A DNA stretch of 64,000 nt from NCBI GenBank assembly GCA_001939145.1, contig LSRX01001079.1, positions 169,954 to 233,953 on the forward strand, written 5' to 3'. The stretch's first letter is position 1; the number at the start of each line of letters is the position of its first letter. The stretch comes from Symbiodinium microadriaticum. Its lineage: Eukaryota; Sar; Dinophyceae; Suessiales; Symbiodiniaceae. Made by a program: the position numbers and the translations under genes. The notes under the pieces were generated by a model. That model worked only from the letters and a program-made list of their open reading frames with translations, searched no databases and was not told the origin of the DNA. Shown here piece by piece: positions 51,881 to 64,000 of this stretch.

Positions 51881-53950
51881 CGGCCGCCGGTCAACTACCC
51901 GCCCCGGGGGGATGGGGCTTACCCGGCGTACGTTCTGGATCAAAACAGTCTTTTTTCTGTATTGCTCGTGATCAGTGACCTGACAGGACGTGCTTTCACA
52001 GTTGGTGCCGCAACTAGAGTCGCTCCCAGTGACGGCTGCTCTTCTGCGAAGGACATGGGCAGGTTTGAGTCTCCTAGTTGGAGGCTGGAGGATCGCCCAG
52101 TCGCGTCAACACAGGACACTGATTCCGAAATTTCTGCGCGAGACGCTATGCTCTCAGCGAAGCTTTCCATCGTCACGTTACAATCGAGATACGTGGAAGG
52201 GCATGCAAGTTTCCCAGCATCAAGAGCAAGGCGCAAAGCCAACAGATGCTGCACGCACTTCGCATCACAGTGACATAGGTGACCCCCATCATACAGAAGT
52301 GGCGCGAGATCTACGTGGAGGAACCTTAAATCATGATTTTTTCGCCGGTGCCATGGTAGCCCTTCCTGATGTTTCTGCACTAGGACAGAGCAAGGCAGAT
52401 TGGGCAGAAGAAGGCCAGACAAGTAATGTGCACGCACCAGCCTGGTGACTAACCAGCGTGGAAACCGTTGTGCGACAGGAGGCCTTCAAGAGGAGCAGGA
52501 AAGGGACGCAGGGGTCTTGCTGATGTCTCCGGGCATGGTCACATGACCTCTGTATACAGCTCTTCGAGGCCAGCGACGAGCCAGCAAGCTTCCCAGATCT
52601 CCTGCCCAAGTTGCCGCCTTTTCTCAAGATCTGTCGAGGTCAAGGCCCGATTTGCCGCTGGAGCCGGAGCCCACGCAGCCCACGGAGCCTGCAGATGACT
52701 AAGTCTGGGTCAGGATGATCCATGGATGAGATATCTGCGGGCTCATGGCCCCTGCAATGGTTAATCTTAAGAGCGGGGACGAGCGGCAGAGAGGGAGGTG
52801 CTGAGGCGCACAGTCTGTCACACAGGCAAAAGACACGCGTCTTGTGTTTGCACTTGCTCAGATTGGAACCGTGCGTGCACGACGCGCGGCATCGCGGAGC
52901 GCATGTTCAAGAGAGTCGCAGGTGCACGTCACTACAGCTGGTTGCTCGATAGGCTTTCTCTTGAACACAACAAGGTGATCAAAGCACCGTGAGGCGGCGT
53001 GGGATCAATAAACGATGCTTTTCATGAGCTCAGCTATCTCAGCTCCCTGTCTCCTCCGTCCGGAGCTGGAGTGATGCGCTGAGCCAGCTAGATGCGAAAT
53101 ACTTTGGGAAGAGGTTATTTTTTGTGCTCAAATCGACACGCCACCAGAGCATGGGAGGCATGTTCTTATTGAAACAAACACGTATTGAAACAAGTCCGAA
53201 AAATCTTGACGTCAAGGCTGGTCCAGACGGCAAATGTATTGGTTTTCCATGGACATGGCATTCGTCTTTGACCCGACTGAAACTACAGGCCATCGGCAGG
53301 CGCAGGGAAAGCATCGAATTCACCGGTTTGGCGCGCTGACCAGAGCAGAATCCACTCGTCCTCCGCCAACCTTACCAAGGTGAACACCAGGCAGCAGAAG
53401 GCTCCAATGAGACAGCGCCGCATCACTTTCTTTATGCACAGCTGAGGCAGCTAGAAGTAGGATGCAGTGGCACTTAGTGCCTTCAATTCGAGTTTAGGGG
53501 TTTCCGATTCAGAAATGGGGATGGGATAGCAGTGACTAGGCAGGGAGAAGCAGCGACGAACAAAGCAGACGCTGAAGAATCGCATTCACCAGTGGATGCC
53601 CGTTGCTGCGGTCCTTGTGCATTGTGCTTGCCTCTTAGCTTTCTGCTCAAGTCCGATCTGTCGGGAGAGTCATTACAGGGCCATGTTTTGATGTGCCAAA
53701 CAATTGCTGCGATTCCCGAATCGTCGCATTGGCCATTAGAGGCAATCTTGCAATAAGAGAAGGCAGGATGCACATCCTAGTTGGATTGTTTGGCAATCGC
53801 GGAATCTTGAGCATGCCCCATAGATCTGCTTGTTGCTAAGCTTCCCACGGTTAAAGACACTGCCTTCCAGTCCCACCTTTTTCGATCTGAGGCTTTAGCT
53901 GGTGTCTTCCATGGCATGGAGCATCCAGGACGGGAACCATTGCACTTTGA
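51881..53950. other. No gene assigned
   Basis: 51940-52273 is open on both strands (plus: SAKLSIVTLQSRYVEGHASF). 52798-52992 plus has ERMFKRVAGARHYSWLLDRL, exon-like. 53124-53339 is open on both strands. Nothing is recognised. Confidence 0.35.
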
Positions 53951-54244
53951 GTGATACGGCGGAGACTCGAAACATCGTGCACCCTTGCAGGTCCCAGCCT
54001 CAATCAGGCATCTCCCTTACCGGCTCGCTTGGGACGCAAGAGTGTCTGGCTCCACTGCGACAGGCACTCCGAGCGCCTAGACTACAAGAAGAGTCATCTT
54101 CTCAGCTCTGTCGCTGTCATTCACTGCAACAGCGCACTCGCCATAGCCAGGTTGCAGACAGCACAAGCTCTCTGCCTGGATCTGGACGATTTCCGTCAGA
54201 AACGCTTGCTTGTTTTTTCGGATTTTCGGTTGTGTTGGAAGTGA
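53951..54244 (+). CDS. Hypothetical exon-like frame, 97 codons
   Basis: Reads KSVWLHCDRHSERLDYKKSH and LAIARLQTAQALCLDLDDFR, helical and protein-like. An AG acceptor (ccttgcag at about 53989) could start an exon. The minus strand is open only over part of it. No family recognised. Confidence 0.33.
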   Translation: MIRRRLETSCTLAGPSLNQASPLPARLGRKSVWLHCDRHSERLDYKKSHLLSSVAVIHCNSALAIARLQTAQALCLDLDDFRQKRLLVFSDFRLCWK

Positions 54245-55868
54245 TGCACATTGCTTGTTCTTATTCTTACTTCGTGACAGGCTGCAGCCTGTATGGGTCA
54301 AGGGGCGCATGGAAGAGTCCGGTCATGAGGCCAGCGTCCAGCGGCCGAGTGCAACAATGTGCGACATCAAGAGCCATGCCTTAGGATGCCGAGAAGCGTT
54401 CACTGATAGCCACGGCCATCTTCCTGGGCACAGCGCAGGCAGGAAGGGTCCAAAGGTCTCATGTGCAGTGCATCAATTCCACCGGACCGCTGGCCATTGA
54501 GGCGCAGGTAGAGAGAGATGCCTACCACTTCTCTCCCGCCCTGACCCTTCCCTCAAAGTGGTGACTGCGAGGTAGGTGACCGTACTCCAGCCACTGCGGC
54601 TTGAGGGCCGATCCTTCGGCACTGCATCATAATCGTACAAGGGCTGTCATTCCGTGGGCATGGGAACCAGTCCTCACTTCCACTCGCAAACTCCCGCCTG
54701 AACCGACCGCCGTCGCACCTCGCACAGACGGGGTGGCCAGGTAGCAGGGCTGCAGCATGCAACATGTCCATACCGGTGAAAGCCATGGAGACATGGCTCA
54801 TCGCATCTTCTTCACTACCAACCTGGGCCCTTTGTATTGTAGTAAAAGGGGGATGTGGAGAGAATGATTGCGCTGAGGGCAGGCCGTGTACTGGCAGGGA
54901 GTCCTTGAATTAGGGCCTTGATTAGCCATTCGCGCACTCTGACCCTAGACGGGACGTGCCCGTTGTGAATCCGTCGAACAACAGGGGAACTAGCTAGCAT
55001 GCTGTCGGTTTGGCCGCCTTCGGTCTCCATCGAAAGCTGCTACTGTTGTGGGCCTTAACTAGTTCAACTTGTTCCAGTAGGGGGAAGACTGTCGCACTGG
55101 GGAGAAGCATGCTTCTCGGTCAGTGAGTGAGCTGTAGATTGCAAGCTCCCACAGGGCATTGGCTTGGCAATGCAGTGTCTCGCATTCTATGCAGTGTTGT
55201 CCCTTTCCGATGTGTTTCCCAGTGTCCTAGTTGTGGGCCCGGCTTTACTACATCAGTGGGAGCTACGAGTTGCTGTGTAGCTACGCACCTAGAGCTGGGA
55301 CAAGAGGGGACAAGCGAGCATCGTGGCATGAGTCGATCAATGGCTTGTCATGTGATACTTGGCTTGTGTGATGCTATAGCGGGGAATCTCTGTAAGAACG
55401 AGTGTGCCAGGCATGCCTGAAGGGCTGCTACATCACAGCGACTGCCCAGAAGGCCATTGCAATACCAAGACAGCCTTGGAAACATATCCTCTGTAAACAA
55501 TGCTTATTTTGAGCATCTTTGTCCGCTTCTGGCAGGTGGAGTGTGGACATCTGGTCAGACCTATATCCTGCGTGCATCCTCCAACGAGCATGCCATCTGC
55601 CAGCTTGCTAAAGGTGCTCTTCAGCTTGTACGGTCGTGGTGCTGTCTGAATCGTTGCTGCTTCTGCACTTCCGCCCTCGCCCCCTTTATATCTACCCACC
55701 GTAGGGCTGCTGTACGACGCTCGAAAATGACGCTGTGCAGTCGGAAGATGTTGGAAACCACAGAGCAGATAACCGGGTGCTCCGGGAGAGTGAAGACAAA
55801 GTCCGCGACTGAACTGCTGAGGCACCCAACCCTGCAATGCCCTACAAGCCTCCACACGGCGAAACCTC
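54245..55868. other. No gene assigned
   Basis: Overlapping frames on both strands without motifs (minus 55433-55942, plus 55457-55888, minus 54815-55030). Confidence 0.4.
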
Positions 55869-56150
55869 ATGTCGAAAGCGTTCTCTGAGCTGCAAAACTG
55901 GCGTCGGACTTCACCAATCGGGTCATCAGGGGCAGGCCACAAGAGAAAGCTTCATGAAGCGGCCCGGGATGCCCGGGGCAGTCGGCAGCAATTCCCAATT
56001 TTTTGGATCAAGGTTCAGTACCCTTTCATCATAAGCAGGCTGGCAATTCAAGCAATGTGGAGGCATCGGGCCAGATGCAGCAGATCTCCGGCGCTCGTTG
56101 TCCGAATCCTGGACTCCACAAGTGATGATGATGGAAGTCTTGGACGATGA
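55869..56150 (+). CDS. Hypothetical open frame, 93 codons
   Basis: From a true ATG (MSKAFSELQNWRRTSPIGSS). The minus strand over 55926-56376 is also open and Lys/Ser-rich (RSFKGRASVKLKQQQKSLHS), so the coding strand is uncertain. Confidence 0.22.
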   Translation: MSKAFSELQNWRRTSPIGSSGAGHKRKLHEAARDARGSRQQFPIFWIKVQYPFIISRLAIQAMWRHRARCSRSPALVVRILDSTSDDDGSLGR

Positions 56151-58655
56151 GGGCTTCTTTTTTGGCAGGCTGTGATCCGTTGGATGTGGCTTTGCAGCTT
56201 GCGAAATTGCCACACTGCCGGCGGGTAGCAGTCTTGAGGCTCTTTGTCCCAGTCTTTTGACGAGAATGAAGGGACTTTTGCTGCTGCTTAAGTTTGACAG
56301 ATGCACGCCCTTTGAAGCTCCTCGGAGTCTTCAGCGGAAGTACAGTCACATTTACGAGGACACTGTTGATGGTCATCGGGATGTGTGGACATGTTGCGTG
56401 AGCATTTGAGGACCAAGTCTTCCTGCGAACAACCTACTTTGAGGCTTTTGAGCGTTTGGCGCGAGATCTCCCCCTTCCGCCAGACGAAGCGATCAAGGAG
56501 GCCAAGCCCAATCAAGCCCAAGCCGAAGATTTGTGCGTTGCGATGCGTTGAGTTGGGCAGGGCTGCGTTGTGTACACCTCGGGAGTTGGCGTTCTACGTG
56601 GTCCATTGAAGGATGGGGTGCCGAAGCCTCGAACACTGCAGAAGGCACGGAGGCGGAGGCACGGAGAGACCCGGCCGAGGCCATGGCTGGAGCAGCCTCC
56701 CCAGGTGGATGTGGTTTGGTGCAAGCCCCGACAGGGCGGGCTGTGCAGTCGTGCTGTGCGGTGCCGTGCCTTTCGCCAGGTTTGGCTTACCTGCCCACCC
56801 TGAGATCGGGGAACAGGAGACCTCGTTCTTCCGTGGAGCTGCTGAGTGGTGAGTCGAAGCACAAGCAAATCCAAAGCAATATTAGGCACAGGGGCAAAAA
56901 ACAACAATCAATGATGACAGCATAGCAGAGAAGCGGAGCCTTGTATCAGTTCCTACGTTGTGAATATAGACGAACGGAAAGGCTACAAGGACGTGAAGTG
57001 ACGAACAACAGGAAGAAGAGAAGCGGAAAGCAGCCAGTGTTAGACAGGGGGAACAGGACTAACAAGCTCCCAGACTATTTCGACTGTGAGTCCAAGCACG
57101 GCAATTGTCGCTACGGGCAGTTGCTGGCAGGGTAACCACAATAGCAACAAGGCAACAAGCACAAGAACAATGAAGCCGAAAGCACGAAAAATAGTTGAGG
57201 TCGAGGCATGAGTAACAACAGGAGACGTGACGAGACACCAAGACAAGGAGGAATTGGGAGCCTAAAAGGTCCAGAGAGCTCTAGTCTAGAGAGGCTGTGG
57301 CAGACATTGACACGTAAGTCCTGCAAGAAAAGACCATGTCAATGTGAGGTGAGTCAAGGCGTGTTTAGTGTGTTTGTTGGCTGTTGGCCAGGAAACTTAT
57401 GCCCGAGAAGAGTCGGACACTTGAACACCATTCAGCAGCACCGATTTCCCGATGTGAAACTGCCAGGGATGGCAAACTGGTCAAAGCGGCTTTGGATCGG
57501 GCATTTTCATGGGCTTGTGCCCATGGTGCTGATGCCATTGTGATGTAGGGATCCCGGTTCATGTGCGGCGGCCCTGGTCGAGTTCCTGTCTCACTGAGGC
57601 CAGCAATGAGCGGCTTGGGCAGTTTCCGACACCCGAGGCGAGATTGCGTGGGAGCCTTTGTTGCTTTGCCCTGTGAGAGCGAGGCTTCACTTTGGGGGGC
57701 TGGTGCATGAGGCGCAGCCTGTGGAGCAGGTGGGGGGTTTCTTCTGTTACATGCTGAAACTGCCGCATAGGTTGCTCGCATGCACCAGCGCCACCTCCCC
57801 ATCGTGTGCGTGGCTTCAGATGCTCCCGCTCATCGAGGGGTGCGCCATACACGAATCGTTGCGATTAGTCGGCTTCGAACGTTGAGCCCTGCTGCCTTGC
57901 TGTGTGACCTCGAAATGCAGTGGAGGAATGGTGGCCACCCTTCGAAGAAGCTGTCCGCCGGCTAAGCAGCATATCTCTTTCCGGATTGGGTAACATAGTT
58001 TAGGCAGATGTGCAGGTGACGAAAGGGCGCCCAGTGCCTCCGGTCCGCCTGCCCATTTTTTCTGCAATGGCTACAGTTGGGTTTTGTGTGCATGCGCTTG
58101 GACACTTGCAGCCCCTCGTGCACGTTCCACCGATCCCATTGATGAATGACCGCCTGGTTGGCAAGGCCGGAGACTAAGTAGGGATTGATGTTGTGCCACG
58201 TGGCAACACTGAGAGGACGGTTCAACCTTACTGGAAAAGCGCCGTAAGCAACTGGGTGATCGGTGCTCAGCTGACAGTACCTGTTCTGTATCTGCTGATA
58301 GTGCAAGACATTTCATCCGCCCGTTCGCGTTGAGGTTTGGTCCATTCATGGCCGCACCTTTCGCAATGCATTCATTTGAGGAAGCCATGTCTTGGCCCAT
58401 GGCCCACCCAGGCCGGCTGATAAGATTCACAAATCTTCACAAGTCTTTGTCAGCTGCAGCGACGAACAGCGAAGCTCGGCTGAACTTTGCCGAAAGCGGG
58501 CGGCCCGAACCTGGGGTCTGAGCCGGCGAAGCGCTGCGATGTGAAAGGATTTCAGGGAGGACGTCCATTTGTGCGTGGTCGCCCGGAGGCATGCTGCCAG
58601 ATATTTTCGTGCGCATCCTTCGTGGCTCAGGGCCAGCACCCGGCTGAATGTAGAC
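56151..58655. other. No gene assigned
   Basis: Frames under 150 codons on both strands, none with known motifs. The 3' part should contain the promoter or spliced-leader acceptor of the following gene (ggctcag at about 58625). Confidence 0.4.
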
Positions 58656-61600
58656 ATGCAAAGCATGACGAAGCTGCTTCGGCGGCTCCTCGTCCTTGCA
58701 GCCGTGAGCCACCATGTGGACGCGATAACGTTCAAGACGGCAGCAAGGGCTCCAGTCCAGAAGGCAGGCCAGGGCGATTCTCAACGGCATCGGGAGTGGG
58801 ATGGGGTGCGGATGTAATGCTGGCCTGTACAGCTTTTGGCTGAGTGTTCTGCGGTCCTGCTGCTTTTAAATCTGTTTGCTGTATGCTATATTTCCAGTCC
58901 TGTTGCCGCTCTTGGTTTCTGTAATTGCCGAAGTCTCTGCGGGGTCGCGTCTCTTGTAGGGTTTTGTCTACTCTACTCGTTGCCAGCTTGTCTGGACCGA
59001 AACTGTCCGAAAGCCAGGGCTAGCGGAGGACTCAGTTTGGGATCCAGGGATGCCCGTGTACCTAAGTAACATCCTTATGCTGAGCGTGCAGGTGTGTCGT
59101 AGAGGCAAGTGTTGGCACGTCAGTCTCGTTTCGTCCTTTCCTGCTCTTTCTCTTATTCTGTCTTCCCGGCTATCTGCAGGTCCGGGAGCTCTTGCAGGCC
59201 ATGAGGCAGGAGATGGCCGAGGATGCCGAGCGCGATGAAGCCGTGCATGAGAAGCAGGCCCGGGTTTGGTGTGGGAGAGTGCGATCTTTTCCAGCTTGTT
59301 TTCGTATGTTGTTGGAGTTCCGCCAGGCGGCTTGTTGGGGTTGGGGCACTGCGCTTGGGATCCATGTTCCATTGTCCAGCACTGTCCAGCATGGCAGTAC
59401 AGAGCTAGAGACCCTCAGCAAGTCATACCACTTCGTCGTAGACTTGTGCATCTCGCGGTTAGATGGCCAGAGTCATACCCTTACCCTTGCCCTCACACAC
59501 CATGTATGTATGTGTGACCTTATATGCAATGGATGACGCTCAGTGACAGTACGATTTGGAAGGCTCAGCACATGCGTCAGAATGCCAGCGTCCAATTGTT
59601 TCTCCTGCATTCACTGTAGCTGTGGTAGCCAACAGTGTCCTATCGCTTGTCCTCAAACAATGTACCCGGTGGGATGGCACTGCTTGCAAATCATGTCAGG
59701 CCTGCTGGTGCAACTCGAACATCTATGCCAAGCAGTCTGCAGAGCACCTTCTGCATCTAGAAAAGCCCGGCGCCGGCAGAAACGACTGTGATGACTGATG
59801 TGTGAAAGGTCTCGACCAACCAAAACCAAATTGCAGCCTTGACCAGCAGCAACAACAGGACTGGCACCAAGATTGCAAGTGCGATGCGCGAATCTACAGC
59901 AATGAAGTGTTTGTGCGGTCGGCTAGGCTCACAGCAGACACGGCCCGCTGGACATCGGAGTCTGAGCAGATGACGAAGGCCAGGCAAACAGCTTGAACAT
60001 CAAGGCACCCAAGCACCCAAGCACTGCGCAGACATCTGCCAGGACATATCAGATGCCGAGGCCAAACGCAAGTGAGCCATGAAAAGCAGAAATACCAGGT
60101 TGTGATCAAGTGGGGTGCGCTTCTTGCGTGCCAACACATAGCCAGGCGGATATGGTATCTGCAAAAGAGCTGCGCCAGGGCCAGCAGCAGGCCTTTGAAA
60201 AGCTGCGGCCCCGGTGATATGCAGACATTGCCAGACCCAGCTACTCGAAGAGGAGTAGCTCGACATTGTACAAGGAGCTCCCCGGGTTCTACCAAATCAG
60301 TCTGCTACCCTCCGCCGGAAGCGAAGACCCTCTCGCCGCTACGCCCACAACCTCCCACAGTCACATCGCATACACTCCGGAGGTCCGGGCTGGGGTGCAC
60401 TCCTCGGGATCCCGATACCCAGTTGCGCCCACTGGTGTTTGGGAAGACCGTTAGCGCAAAGATTGCGCGCCGCGCCCGAAAGCGCAGCCGAGGAACCTCC
60501 AGCTCAGCTGGCGAGGGTTTCGGGTTTCGGGGTTGTGCGGGCTGCCAAAGGGGGGGCCCGCATCAAGAGGGACGACTAGGACCCCGTTCTGGGGGAGGTT
60601 CCTTACAGCTTTATTGTTGCACCTGCTGCACGAAGGTACTGAAAGGAGGAAGAAAGAAGTAGGAGGAAGGAGAAGACAGGGGACGCCTGGCCCAAAGTTA
60701 GAGGTTGAGCTGTAAGACCTGGCCCGCCCTCGAAGAGGACGGGCCGGGCGACCGTCGAGCGAAGGCTCGCGACCAGCCACCTCCGAAAGAAAAGAGAGCA
60801 TGTGCGTGCCGGGCGGATGGGTGGGGGCACGCGATAACCAAGAGTTGTTATGTTCTGCTACTGATCAGAAGCACATGGAGCTGCTTTGCAAACGCAATTG
60901 TTGGAGTCTGGCACGAGAGAGAACATGGAACTTCGACACGATTGCTGTTCTGTCTCTGTGGCTATGTGAGGCTTGATCGAACACGAACAAGAAGATCCCC
61001 AATTCACACCTCCACAGCCAAGACCCTGCTGCTTTTCCTCACTCCGAGCATCACCACCCTCTTCACCATCACTGTCCATCATCATCATCATCATCATTAT
61101 CATCATCATCGTTCTCGTCCATGTCCTCGTCCTCCCTCGCCCTCGTGTCGTCGTCGTCACCATCACCATCATCATCATCATCATGATCGTCGGCATCGTC
61201 TCAGGTTCATTCCACAGTCTTCATAGGTCCAGGTGATGTTAAGCCATTAAGCACTATCGCGTTTTGTCCGCACAGCGTGTGAGAAGACATAATATCAACA
61301 GACACTGTCCTTGTCAGCAATGGAAATAGGCTACAAAAACATCAAAAGGCCGCCTGTTTCTTACCGCAGTTTGCGAGTTGCAGGCTAGGAGGGCCGCTAG
61401 CATCTCCGGGATAACAACTCGCTCGACAATTTTCAAAGTGGATCGCGGCGGGGAGGTCGATGTTTTCGTCAAAGACGTGTGGTCCATGAAAGAAAAGCTT
61501 GTGATGATGCTGAATCTCGGATGACAGCTATCGTGCATGTCACAGAGATGAGAGAGTTCGGAACGCCTATGCGGAGGACCATCCTGTCGTGATCGAGGTC

Positions 61601-63720
61601 GCCAATCCTTTCACTGTAATTTAGGGCTTTTCCCCGCTTCTGCCAACTCACAATTGTGGTTCGTAGGACAGTAGGGTAGCAGTCACCCGGGCTGTTGATG
61701 CGGACAGGGAGGGGGAAGGAGGAAGGGGGGGAGAGTGGGTCGTGTCGCGCTGGGGCGGGCCTGGCTTGTGGCCAGCGTGTGCCGCGAACCCCATCCTCGC
61801 GCTCGTCATGCTTGAGTTTGCAGCTTTGATAGCTGCCAGTGTCTTCACTTGTGTTTCCTTCTGCCTTGTGCTTGCACCCGCCCGCCCGCCCTTTATGGGC
61901 TGTCGCTGTGGCTGTAATCACATATGTGCCGTGCGGATCCATGCGGCGTTATTGAGAGCTCTCATCAATGAGCCAGTCTGTGTGCCCGAGTGCACTTCCG
62001 ATATGTTGATCCCCGGTTTGTGCGCGGTAGGGTTCTGGCTGGGTCTAGGGGGCTTGCACTCTCGCCTTGGGGTTTACAAGTGGAGGGGAGGGAAGGAAGG
62101 GAGTAAGGCGGAAAAGGGTGAGAAGGAGGCCGTCTCGAAACGGTTGCAAGCGGAGGCGCTGGCATCAGGGGCACGATGACCTTGGGAAGCTCTTGCTTGC
62201 GGTGTCTTGCGCTCTGCGCCGCGAGTCGGGGTCGGCGGATACCTGACGCGAAGCCTCGATTGAGCCATGCTTTCCTGCTAATATGCAGCATGCATGTTAT
62301 TTCGGTGTTGACTAGCCACCAGTCCGACCCCCGGTGTCCAAGCGTAGAGACAATCCTTCTCTGAGGGAAGAGGCCCGCCTTGTGGGCCTTGTCAGTGAGA
62401 TCGACGAGGCTTTCAAGCAGGTCGTCCAACCCCCAGCCCAGTTTTCTTCTCTTAGTGCTTGTACGTATGCTTTGTTCAGGAATCGGACAATGAAGCAGCT
62501 AGCATCCCAGCAATCGACGGCCACAGCTGACAGATGTTACTCATGTTCTCCTGCGAGGCAGGAAGCTTGCTGGCAAAATACCAGAAGGCCGAGAAGTCAC
62601 GATGTGATTTCTGGACAGCTTCCCGAAACTGAAGAGGCTTTCCGCACCAAGATGGACACAGACGTGGGGAGTTCCCCCTACTTGAAGACCTTCCTGAACA
62701 TGAACCTTTCAACTGGCAGATCTTTCTTGCAGCGCTTGGCCAAGGGGAGAGGCAGTGCACACGGAAGCCGTCCTTGCTCGGTGTCTGAGGCGTGAGCCCC
62801 TGAAGGCCGAGGCGAGGTTTTCCTTTTTTCGTGAAGCTTTGCTGTGCCTTTGTGATGGCCACATCGCAGGGTGTTGAAGCCGTCCTGAACGGCATCAAAA
62901 ACGACACTACCGCTACTCTGACCGCAGCACGCGGTCAGGACGCTGCACTTCACATTCCAATGCATTTGGTGCTACAGGGTTTGCGAGAAGAGTTTGTGAG
63001 ATGCACGGATGTTGCACCGCTTTGGTTTCGCATAGCTTTGGAGTCTGGAGGTCGGAAGAACCGTGTACATCGGTTCTGACTAGAGGAAGCAAAGCACTAG
63101 TTGCATGCATGGTGAGGAGACTCGACGTATCCAGTCCCATACAAAGCTGCTACAAGACAAGGCGACCCAGGTCAAGGCGAGATATCTGCGACCGGAGCTG
63201 ATGTGTTTTCATCCAGACCTTGCCGTTGCAGGCGCTGGAGCAGCAAAAGCAGGACAGGCGCAAAGCAACGGCGGACGCAGCTGAGACCAAAGCGAGCAAC
63301 AAGGACGTGTCCACCTTGGTGCAGCCTCACAGCTCGCGCTGCTAAGTCGGTGTCACGAGTGTAAATACTGAGATCATTGCCAATCTCGAAGTCCAGATCG
63401 CGGAAGATTCCGCGCCACGGCCCAAGTGTCACGGTAAGAAGTGCTTCGGAACAGCACAGCATCCCCATGGACGTGCAGGTTTCTGGCCGATGTGAAGTCA
63501 AGATGCCAGGTGATGGATCAGGAGAGCGGAGAGCTGCTGGAAATTCGCAGTATACGCCGCGCCAGTGTAGTAGACACAGTGGCCGTAGTGTTTTCGCGTA
63601 CAAGGAGTGGGCGCAGCGTCAAAGGACGCGAGCAGAGGAAGTTGAAGCGATCGCCAAAGCAATGGAAATACTGAAAGAAGAGGCTGTCAAAGAAGCCTTG
63701 TTACAGGACACCGCGCACTG
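58656..63720 (+). CDS. Secreted coiled-coil protein, multi-exon, possibly continuing past window end
   Basis: Exon 1, 58656-58763, starts MQSMTKLLRRLLVLAAVSHH, a clear signal peptide, and ends at AAG|GC. Exon 2, 59180-59272, keeps phase 0 and reads VRELLQAMRQEMAEDAERDE then VHEKQARVWC; this LLxxM...E..xDEExYxKxxCWC pattern is one I recall from a coiled-coil protein group abundant in dinoflagellates and some stramenopiles. Later pieces are about 63120-63190 (TRRIQSHTKLLQDKATQVKA), 63232-63306 (ALEQQKQDRRKATADAAETK, GT donor), about 63477-63514 (FLADVKSRCQ) and about 63578-63720 (YKEWAQRQRTRAEEVEAIAK, then AMEILKEEAVKEAL), all matching the expected order of the group. Exons between 59273 and 63100 are not resolved. 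Function is unknown; it probably acts in the secretory system or outside the cell. Confidence 0.6.
60719..60775. repeat. Two adjacent GC-rich hairpins
   Basis: GGCCCG...CGGGCC (60720-60744, with CCTC pairing GAGG inside) is followed by GTCGAGC and GCTCGCGAC (60754-60773). They lie inside the presumed long intron of the coiled-coil gene. Possible structured RNA or repeat relic. Confidence 0.5.
61078..61190. repeat. (CAT)n trinucleotide array, imperfect
   Basis: CAT units with CGT and CTC interruptions, similar to 36888-36997. Gives Met/Asp-, His- or Ile-rich frames that are not genes. Confidence 0.93.
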
Positions 63721-64000
63721 CTGGCAGCAAATGAGGGTAGAGGGTTCCGTGGAGGAGCCAACCAAGCAAAGTGCAAGTTTTTGGGGTCACTTCAACGCCG
63801 GCTCCTTCCTGCAGGCCACAAACGGCTGCCTACTTTCCCCTCACAATTCTGGTGACCCGTAGGAACAGGCTGTGTCCCACGAGCGCAGGAAGCTTTCCGA
63901 GGCTCTATTGAAGGCGTACAGGGCCCGCATGTGACAGAAGCTTGTGCTAGACATTGTTAGCTTGTGTAGGTCGGTCAGCGGCATGACCTGCGTCTTGTCA
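63721..64000. other. Window end, probable continuation of the coiled-coil gene
   Basis: No further exon is recognised with confidence. The frame from 63578 stays open to a TAG at about 63860. Confidence 0.4.

Noticed and set aside
60603-60830. Minus-strand frame reminiscent of bacterial-looking Arg/Ser-rich proteins
   Set aside because: It lies over the GC hairpins and a presumed intron, and nothing supports translation.
1-64000. CRISPR arrays, rRNA, tRNA or bacterial operons
   Set aside because: No regularly spaced identical repeats with unique spacers, no rRNA signature and no complete tRNA cloverleaf were seen by eye. A tRNA or rRNA scan was not possible here.

Overview
The window looks like nuclear DNA of a dinoflagellate, most likely of the Symbiodinium type. 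The reasons are: genes split into many short exons with GT, GC and GA splice donors and an AG|G-like acceptor; a Copia-type and a LINE-type retroelement with features I recall from dinoflagellates; a block of degenerate TTTAGGG telomere-like repeat; very abundant di-, tri- and tetranucleotide arrays; and no bacterial-style gene packing. One 475-base run of N at 28129-28603 marks an assembly gap. Most long open frames here are non-coding by-products of a GC-rich genome.

Layout. 1-915: Ala/Lys/Glu-rich exon-like pieces of an unknown gene. 916-10421: a nearly intact, young Copia LTR retrotransposon with 190-bp LTRs that differ at one base. It carries gag, protease, integrase, reverse transcriptase and RNase H, but the coding sequence appears to change frame three times. 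10422-15146: trinucleotide arrays and unrecognised sequence. 15147-17454: a multi-exon gene for a secreted GH27 alpha-galactosidase, recovered from its family motifs and matching exon phases. 17455-25996: CTG arrays, minisatellites and several unrecognised open frames. 25997-27462: probable exons of an unknown gene with a basic segment followed by an acidic one. 28050-29800: ATTC array, gap, and a G-rich minisatellite with a unit of about 120 bp. 30768-32590: probable exons and hypothetical frames. 34985-36997: degenerate minisatellites and long CTAT and CAT arrays. 37496-40645: a decayed LINE with an APE endonuclease and a C-terminal tail that includes a ubiquitin-protease-like motif, but no recognisable reverse transcriptase. 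41005-41455: two tandem units of about 240 bp, each holding a strong hairpin. 44967-45005: a lone zinc-knuckle-like motif. 45538-45726: telomere-like repeats. 47891-48769: an intronless multi-pass membrane protein, possibly FAR-17a/AIG1-like. 50452-51880: a composite GC-rich plus tetranucleotide repeat present about four times. 58656 to about 63720: a split gene for a secreted coiled-coil protein of a kind abundant in dinoflagellates, possibly running past the window end.

The genes show no operon-like cooperation. The alpha-galactosidase is a secretory or lysosomal glycosidase, the coiled-coil protein has a signal peptide, and the rest is mobile or repetitive DNA. Assignments rest on motif recognition by eye. 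Exon boundaries outside the alpha-galactosidase are approximate.
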